From: Methylopila henanensis | Lineage (GTDB): Bacteria > Pseudomonadota > Alphaproteobacteria > Rhizobiales > Methylopilaceae | DNA length: 64,000 nucleotides | Assembly: GCF_042681025.1 (NCBI RefSeq) | Contig: NZ_JBHUER010000013.1 | Span: 1 to 64,000, forward strand | Direction: 5' to 3' | Part shown: positions 59,511 to 64,000 of the stretch, one piece after another | Layout: every line of letters begins with the position of its first letter | Position numbering within the stretch: the stretch's first letter is position 1 | The notes under the pieces: generated by a model | Seen by the model: only the letters and a program-made list of their open reading frames with translations | Database searches by the model: none | What the model was told of the DNA's origin: nothing | Translations under genes and position numbers: made by a program

Positions 59511-60232
59511 GGGATCTCGCGGCCGGGCAGGACGATGATCGAGAAATAAGGCGCGGTCGCCGGGTCCACGTCCGCCGCGCGCAGCGTGCGCTCGCGGTCC
59601 TGGCTCGCGCGCTCGACGTACCAGGCGCGGTCGAGCACCCCGGCCGCCTCGAGCGCCGCGCGCACCTTGGCGAAGGTTCGGCCGAGCTTCATCACCACGG
59701 CGGCGTCGGCGCCCGCGAGCCGGCGCGTCAGCTCCTCCGCCGGCAGCGTGCCGGGGATGACCGTAACGGTGTCGCGGCGCAGCACCAGCGGCACGCCGAG
59801 CGCCGCGGGGCCGGCCATGATCGACGACACGCCCGGCGCGACCGTGGTCTCGTACCGGTCCTTCAGCCGCGCGTGCCAGTAGATGAACGAGCCGTAGAAG
59901 AACGGATCGCCCTCGCACAGCACGCAGACGTTGCGGCCGGCGTCGAGCTTCGCCGCGATCTCCTCCGCGGTGGCGTCGTAGAAGTCGCGCATTACCTGCG
60001 GGTAGGAGGGCAGGTCGGCCTCGGGGCTCGCGGTCACGGGATAGACCAGCGGCAGCAGCTCCTGATCGGCGCGCAGATGCGGCCGGGCCGCCGACAGCGC
60101 GACGCCGTTCCCGGCCTTGGCGGCGGGGTAGGCGACGACGTCCGCCTCCTGGATCAGCCTGAGCGCCTTCAGCGTCAGCAGCTCGGGATCGCCCGGCCCG
60201 ACGCCGACGCCGGAGAGTTTGCCCACGGTCAT
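59507..60232 (-). CDS. cobI: Precorrin-2 C20-methyltransferase
   Basis: The 241-residue SAM enzyme has the tetrapyrrole methylase motifs GVGVGPGDPELLTLKAL and VLCEGDPFFYGSFIYWHARL, with APGVSSIMAGPAALGVPL. It makes precorrin-3A. I chose ATG 60232, which overlaps the cobH stop (ATGA), so cobH-cobI-cobJ are co-translated. Confidence 0.95.
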   Translation of the reverse strand: MTVGKLSGVGVGPGDPELLTLKALRLIQEADVVAYPAAKAGNGVALSAARPHLRADQELLPLVYPVTASPEADLPSYPQVMRDFYDATAEEIAAKLDAGRNVCVLCEGDPFFYGSFIYWHARLKDRYETTVAPGVSSIMAGPAALGVPLVLRRDTVTVIPGTLPAEELTRRLAGADAAVVMKLGRTFAKVRAALEAAGVLDRAWYVERASQDRERTLRAADVDPATAPYFSIIVLPGREIP

Positions 60233-60852
60233 TCCTTCGGGTCCGCGATCGCGTTCAGGGCCGCGACCGCCATGGCGCTGCCGCCGCGGCGGCCGAGCAG
60301 CGTGAGGAAGGGGACGCCGCGCGGGTCGCGCGCGAGCTCGGCCTTCGATTCCGCAGCCCCGATGAAGCCGACGGGAAGCCCGATGATGGCGGCGGGCTTC
60401 GGCCAGCCGGCGTCGAGCCGCTCCAGCAGGTGGAACAGCGTGGTCGGCGCGTTGCCGACCGCGACCACCGCGCCCTCGATCCGGTCGCGCCACAGCTCGA
60501 CGGCGGCCGCCGAGCGCGTGGTGCCGAGGTCGCGGGCGAGGGGGGGCGTGCGCGGGTCGTCGAGCAGGCAGAGCACGGCGTTGTCGGCGGGCAGGCGCGA
60601 TCGCGTGACGCCGGACGCCACCATCTTGGCGTCGCACAGGATCGGCGCGCCGGCGGCGAGCGCGGCGCGGCCGGCCGCGACCACCGCGGGATCGAACCGG
60701 ACGTCGGCGGGCAGGTCGGTCATGCCGCTGGCGTGGATCATCCGCACCACCGCTCCCGCGACGTCGTCCGGCAGGCCGGAAAGGTCGGCCTCCGCCCGGA
60801 TCGTCGCGAACGAGCGGCGGTAGATCTCCGCGCCGTCCTTCTCGTAGTCCAT
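60229..60852 (-). CDS. cobH: Precorrin-8X methylmutase
   Basis: The 207-residue enzyme has the family blocks YRRSFATIRAEADLSGLP, MIHASGMTDLPADVRF (with the His that protonates the ring), and ILCDAKMVASGVTRSRLP. It moves a methyl from C11 to C12. I chose ATG 60852 (MDYEKDGAE); longer forms add shadow residues. cobG is 83 nt upstream. Confidence 0.94.
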   Translation of the reverse strand: MDYEKDGAEIYRRSFATIRAEADLSGLPDDVAGAVVRMIHASGMTDLPADVRFDPAVVAAGRAALAAGAPILCDAKMVASGVTRSRLPADNAVLCLLDDPRTPPLARDLGTTRSAAAVELWRDRIEGAVVAVGNAPTTLFHLLERLDAGWPKPAAIIGLPVGFIGAAESKAELARDPRGVPFLTLLGRRGGSAMAVAALNAIADPKE

Positions 60853-60935
60853 GCGTCCCCCGTCGGCCTCAGCGACAGCCTTGTGACGGGGGGACCGGCG
60901 GCTGGCAAGGCGATCTTGGTCGCACGACGCCGGCG

Positions 60936-62189
60936 TCACCGGATTCCGTCGCGGAGCAGCGCCAGAAGCGCCTCCGGCTCCGCCCGCTCCAGCCGGCCGC
61001 GCTCGGGGCCGGCGCGGCGCGGCGCGGCGTCGGCGTGGACGCCGAATCCGGGGCGGTCGCCGGCGCCCAGCAGCAGCAGGTCGGAGGCGGCCGCGCCTGC
61101 GCAGCCCTTGGGGCAGGCGGAGATGTGCAGGCTGCGCCGCTCCCGCGGCAGGGCGTCCGGCCGCGCCGTCGCCGCCGCGACCAGCGCGAGCGCGAGCGCC
61201 TTCGCGGGCTCCCGCGCCCGGACGCAGGCGGGCGCTCCGGCGCAGGCGACGACCGCGAGCCGCTCCGCCACCGCGACCGGCGGCAGGCCTGCGGCTTCCG
61301 CCGCCGCGAACACCTTCGGCGCGTCCTCCCCGGCGACGCTCGGCAGGACGATCGCCGACCAGGGCGCGAGCGCGAGCTCGCCGCGCCCGTAGCGCTCGGA
61401 CAGGTCGGCCAGCAGCGACAGCGCGGCCGGGGCGAGCCGGCCGACCGCGACCGGGACGACGCAGGCTGCGCGGCCGTGGCCGCTCGCGACGACTCCGAAG
61501 ACCGGATCGAGCGCGCGCGGCCAGTCCGGGGCAGGGGCGGGCGTCGCGAGGCCACGGCCGACAAGGGCGGCCGACAGCGCTGCGGCGTCAAGGTCGCGCG
61601 CCCGCGCGTCGGGGCCGATCGCGGCCGCGGCTTCCGCGATCGACAGCGCGGCCGCGACCGCCGAGCCCGCGGAGAGAGCCAGATCGAGCGGCCGCCCGGC
61701 GACGGCGATCGCGAGCAAGTCTTCCCCAAGCGCGAGCAGCGCGACGTCCGAGGCGACCGCCGCGACGCCGGCGCGGCCGCCGCCGTCGAGCGCGAACGCG
61801 AATTTCGGCGACAGGCCGCCGATCCAGGGCGCGGCGACGAGACCCCGGTCGAGCGCCTGAGCGAGGTGCATGAGGTCGGCGCGCTCGACAGGGTCGCAGC
61901 CCGAGAGCGGGTCGAGCAACACGTTGCGGCGGCGGTCGGCGGGGCCGTCGACGAACAGGCTCAGATCGGCGAGCGCGCGGCTGAGCTCCGCGCCGGCGCT
62001 CAAGGGCAGGCCGCGGATTTGCAGGTTGGCGCGGTTGGTGAGGTCTATCACGCCCGAGCCCAGCCGCGACGCGAGGCGGGCGATCGCGCGGGCCTGCGCC
62101 GCGCTCAGGCGTCCGCCGGGCGCGCGCACCCGCGCCAGCCCGCCGTCCGCCATCTCCGCCATGTGCAGGACGCCCGGACATTCCGCCAT
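60936..62189 (-). CDS. cobG: Precorrin-3B synthase
   Basis: The 417-residue protein has the sulfite/nitrite-reductase-like half-domain repeat, with the Fe-S cysteines in VACAGAPACVRA and HISACPKGCAGA and an N-terminal RANLQIRGL motif. CobG uses O2 to make precorrin-3B, which marks the aerobic B12 pathway. It starts the cobGHIJ run. No adenosylcobalamin riboswitch sequence was recognised upstream. Confidence 0.93.
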   Translation of the reverse strand: MAECPGVLHMAEMADGGLARVRAPGGRLSAAQARAIARLASRLGSGVIDLTNRANLQIRGLPLSAGAELSRALADLSLFVDGPADRRRNVLLDPLSGCDPVERADLMHLAQALDRGLVAAPWIGGLSPKFAFALDGGGRAGVAAVASDVALLALGEDLLAIAVAGRPLDLALSAGSAVAAALSIAEAAAAIGPDARARDLDAAALSAALVGRGLATPAPAPDWPRALDPVFGVVASGHGRAACVVPVAVGRLAPAALSLLADLSERYGRGELALAPWSAIVLPSVAGEDAPKVFAAAEAAGLPPVAVAERLAVVACAGAPACVRAREPAKALALALVAAATARPDALPRERRSLHISACPKGCAGAAASDLLLLGAGDRPGFGVHADAAPRRAGPERGRLERAEPEALLALLRDGIR

Positions 62190-62307
62190 CGCGCTGTCGT
62201 CGCGCGCGCAGGCCCCGATTGCAAGTCGCGGCGACGGGGCGCGTCGCTCAGGTCGAGGCTTTCGACTAAGGTCGTGGCCTCATCGCCTGACATTCGAGGA
62301 GCACCCC
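62190..62307. promoter_or_regulatory. Divergent gap, cobG / amidase pair
   Basis: This 118-bp region lies between divergent starts. It contains no B12-box-like sequence I can recognise, and no clear inverted repeat. GAGGAG before 62308 is the ribosome site of the small gene. Confidence 0.4.
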
Positions 62308-62520
62308 ATGCCGCCGTCCACGCCTCCCACGCCCGAGACCGCGCAGGGCGCGGCGGCGCTCGGCGGACTGTCCGTCGACCTCGACCGCGCCGCGCGGATC
62401 GCGCGCTCGGTCGGCGGCGTGACGGCGGCGGCGGGCGACTTCCAGGACGGCCTCGAGCTCGACGACTCGGTCGTCGGCGCGGTGCTGATCCGGGCCTCCA
62501 TCGCGGACGGCGCGCGATGA
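62308..62520 (+). CDS. Small unknown protein coupled to the amidase
   Basis: The 70-residue protein starts after GAGGAG and reads through an Ala/Gly-rich segment to DFQDGLELDDSVVGAVLIRA. I do not recognise it. Its end overlaps the amidase start (ATGA), so it may be a GatC-like partner as in some amidase systems, but no family match is visible. It has no signal or membrane segment. Shadow composition cannot be excluded, but the ribosome site and coupling support it. Confidence 0.55.
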   Translation: MPPSTPPTPETAQGAAALGGLSVDLDRAARIARSVGGVTAAAGDFQDGLELDDSVVGAVLIRASIADGAR

Positions 62521-63896
62521 GCGATCCCGCCCTGCTCTCGCTCGGCGAGGCCGCCGCCGCGATCCGCGCCCGCAAGCTGTCGTCGCGCGAGGCGACCGAG
62601 GCGCTGATCGCGCGCATCCGGCGCTGGCAGCCGGTCGTCAACGCCTTCCTGCCGCTGGACGAGGAGGCGGCGCTCGCGCGCGCCGACGCCGCCGACGCCT
62701 CGGAGCCGGCCGGCCCGCTCCACGGCGTGCCGCTCGCCCACAAGGACATGTTCTACGAGGCGGGCAAGGTCTCCACCTGCGGCTCGGCGCTGCGCCGGGA
62801 CTGGGTCGCGCCCGAGACCGCGACCGTGCTGGAGCGTCTGTCGGGCGCGGGCGCCTTCCGTCTCGGCGCGCTGCAGATGGTCGAGTTCGCCTATGGCGTC
62901 ACCGGCCACAATTCGCATTACGGCCACTGCCGCAACCCGTGGAACCCGGCGCATGTCACCGGCGGCTCGTCGTCGGGCTCCGGCGTCGCGGTGGCGGCCG
63001 GGCTGACCTTCGCGGCGCTCGGCTCGGACACCGGCGGCTCGGTGCGGCTGCCGGCGCATTTCTGCGGCGTCACGGGGCTCAAGACCACCTTCGGCCTCGT
63101 CAGCCGCGCCGGCTGCATGCCGCTGTCGCACAGCCTCGACACGATCGGCCCGCTGGCGCGCTCGGCCGAGGACCTGCGCCTGCTCATGCCGATCCTCGCG
63201 GGTCCCGATCCGCGCGATCCCGAGACCGGGGGGCGGTGGACGCCCGACCCGCGCGCCGCCTCCGAGATGACGATCGGCGTGCCGAAGGCGTTCTATGTGG
63301 ACGGCCTCGAGCCGGACGTCGCCCGCGCGTTCGAGGCCGCCATCGCGGCCTTCCGGTCCGAAGGCGTGCGGATCGTCGAGGTGGACCTGCCGGACCAGGC
63401 GCGCATCGCCGGCGCCGCGCTGATCGTGCTGGCCTCCGAGGCCGCCGCGCTCCACCGCAACGGCCTGCGGCGGAGCCCCGAGCTTTACGGCGACCAGACG
63501 CGGGCGCGCCTCGAGAACGGCTTCGGCTATTCGGCGGTGCAGTATGTGGACGCCCTGCGGTTCCGCGGCCCCGCCCTCGCGGCGCAGCTCACCGCCATGG
63601 CGGCCTGCGACGCGGTGGTCACCCCGACCGCGCGCTTCGCGGCGCCGACGATCGCCGAGACCGACGTCGGCGACCGGGTCGACCCGATCATCGCGGCGGT
63701 CTCCACCTTCATGCGCGGCGTGAACTATCTCGGCCTGCCGTCGCTCGCGATCCCCGCCGGGTTCTCCGACGCCGGGCTGCCGATCGGCGTCCAGCTCATC
63801 GGCCGGCCTTACGGCGACGACGCGCTGCTGACGCTCGGCGCGGCGTTCCAGGGCGCGACCGATCATCACCTGAAGCGGCCGCCCGAGCCGGCCTGA
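62517..63896 (+). CDS. Amidase signature family enzyme
   Basis: The 459-residue enzyme has the Ser-cisSer-Lys triad: Lys76 (PLAHKDMF), Ser151 (TGGSSSGSG) and Ser175 (GSDTGGSVR), with the 24-residue spacing of the family. It hydrolyses carboxamides and could act on aryl- or acyl-amides, or on a transamidation-like substrate. It starts at ATG 62517, overlapping the small upstream gene. The GatA function is unlikely because gatB/gatC are not adjacent. Confidence 0.92.
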   Translation: MSDPALLSLGEAAAAIRARKLSSREATEALIARIRRWQPVVNAFLPLDEEAALARADAADASEPAGPLHGVPLAHKDMFYEAGKVSTCGSALRRDWVAPETATVLERLSGAGAFRLGALQMVEFAYGVTGHNSHYGHCRNPWNPAHVTGGSSSGSGVAVAAGLTFAALGSDTGGSVRLPAHFCGVTGLKTTFGLVSRAGCMPLSHSLDTIGPLARSAEDLRLLMPILAGPDPRDPETGGRWTPDPRAASEMTIGVPKAFYVDGLEPDVARAFEAAIAAFRSEGVRIVEVDLPDQARIAGAALIVLASEAAALHRNGLRRSPELYGDQTRARLENGFGYSAVQYVDALRFRGPALAAQLTAMAACDAVVTPTARFAAPTIAETDVGDRVDPIIAAVSTFMRGVNYLGLPSLAIPAGFSDAGLPIGVQLIGRPYGDDALLTLGAAFQGATDHHLKRPPEPA

Positions 63897-64000
63897 CTCG
63901 AAACTGCGCGATCCGCGGGAACCGGCGCCGCGCCGCAGCGTTGTACGGCGTGAAAGCGGGTTTTCCGCTCGTCGAAACAGTTTCAAGAGGTTTCAGGTCA
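63897..64000 (+). other. Window end, no feature recognised
   Basis: The last 104 nt after the amidase stop contain no frame, hairpin or repeat I can support. A short AT-richer end (GTTTCAAGAGGTTTCAGG) may be a start of the next intergenic region. Confidence 0.5.

Noticed and set aside
61035..62307. N-terminal extension of the small gene and amidase through the cobG region
   Set aside because: It is antisense to cobG, has shadow composition, and the family starts of the genes lie at 62308 and 62517.
62190..62307. Adenosylcobalamin riboswitch upstream of cobG
   Set aside because: The gap is short and I find no B12-box-like sequence or the needed flanking stems.

Overview
The window is high-GC DNA from an alphaproteobacterium, most likely a member of the Hyphomicrobiales (Rhizobiales). 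The evidence is a merged tuf-S10-spc-secY-adk-alpha ribosomal block, a Ros/MucR-type regulator, a cobG/cobH/cobI/CbiG-CobJ aerobic cobalamin block, and a DegP-RarA-(CrcB)-RluA order that I recall as typical of this group. The species is not identifiable from the sequence alone. No rRNA, tRNA, CRISPR array, transposase or phage gene was found.

Layout. (1) 1-14.4 kb, + strand: the end of tuf, then rpsJ to rplQ including secY, adk and rpoA, closed by a strong intrinsic terminator. (2) 14.5-19.6 kb, +: hexapeptide acyltransferase, periplasmic DegP/HtrA protease, RarA ATPase, a 3' remnant of crcB, three 22-bp tandem repeats, and an RluA pseudouridine synthase ending at a perfect bidirectional terminator. 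(3) 19.6-25.4 kb: a glycan locus with UDP-galactopyranose mutase (glf) and a frameshifted glycosyltransferase on -, diverging from a clan-A glycosidase and a fused ABC exporter on +. (4) 25.3-30.8 kb, -: Crp/Fnr and Rrf2 regulators, a TauD-like dioxygenase, and a tight operon of family III CoA-transferase, class I fumarase-type hydratase and hotdog thioesterase. (5) 30.9-33.9 kb: an APH-fold kinase paired with a class III PLP enzyme, diverging from a CbiZ cobinamide amidohydrolase.

(6) 34.1-52.6 kb is an island for importing and hydrolysing N-acyl, ureido or gamma-glutamyl compounds. It has two complete Opp/Dpp-type ABC importers, the first followed by a signal-less gamma-glutamyltransferase. 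It also has two M20 amidohydrolases (one carbamoylase/allantoate-amidohydrolase-like), a hydantoin/allantoin-type racemase, a ureidoglycolate lyase and a hydantoinase/dihydropyrimidinase. Together the enzymes could convert a cyclic ureide by racemisation, ring opening, decarbamoylation and, for allantoin, ureidoglycolate cleavage. (7) 52.8-57.7 kb: a MucR-like regulator coupled to a DUF808 membrane protein, a GT90-like glycosyltransferase, a zinc-finger/FAD-monooxygenase pair and an alpha/beta hydrolase. (8) 57.9-62.2 kb, -: cobG, cobH, cobI and a CbiG-CobJ fusion. (9) 62.3-63.9 kb, +: a small unknown protein coupled to an amidase.

The most notable non-coding signal is an 87-bp element present twice (34050-34136 and 57737-57823). 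Each copy lies between two convergent genes and carries two hairpins whose loops are complementary to each other.
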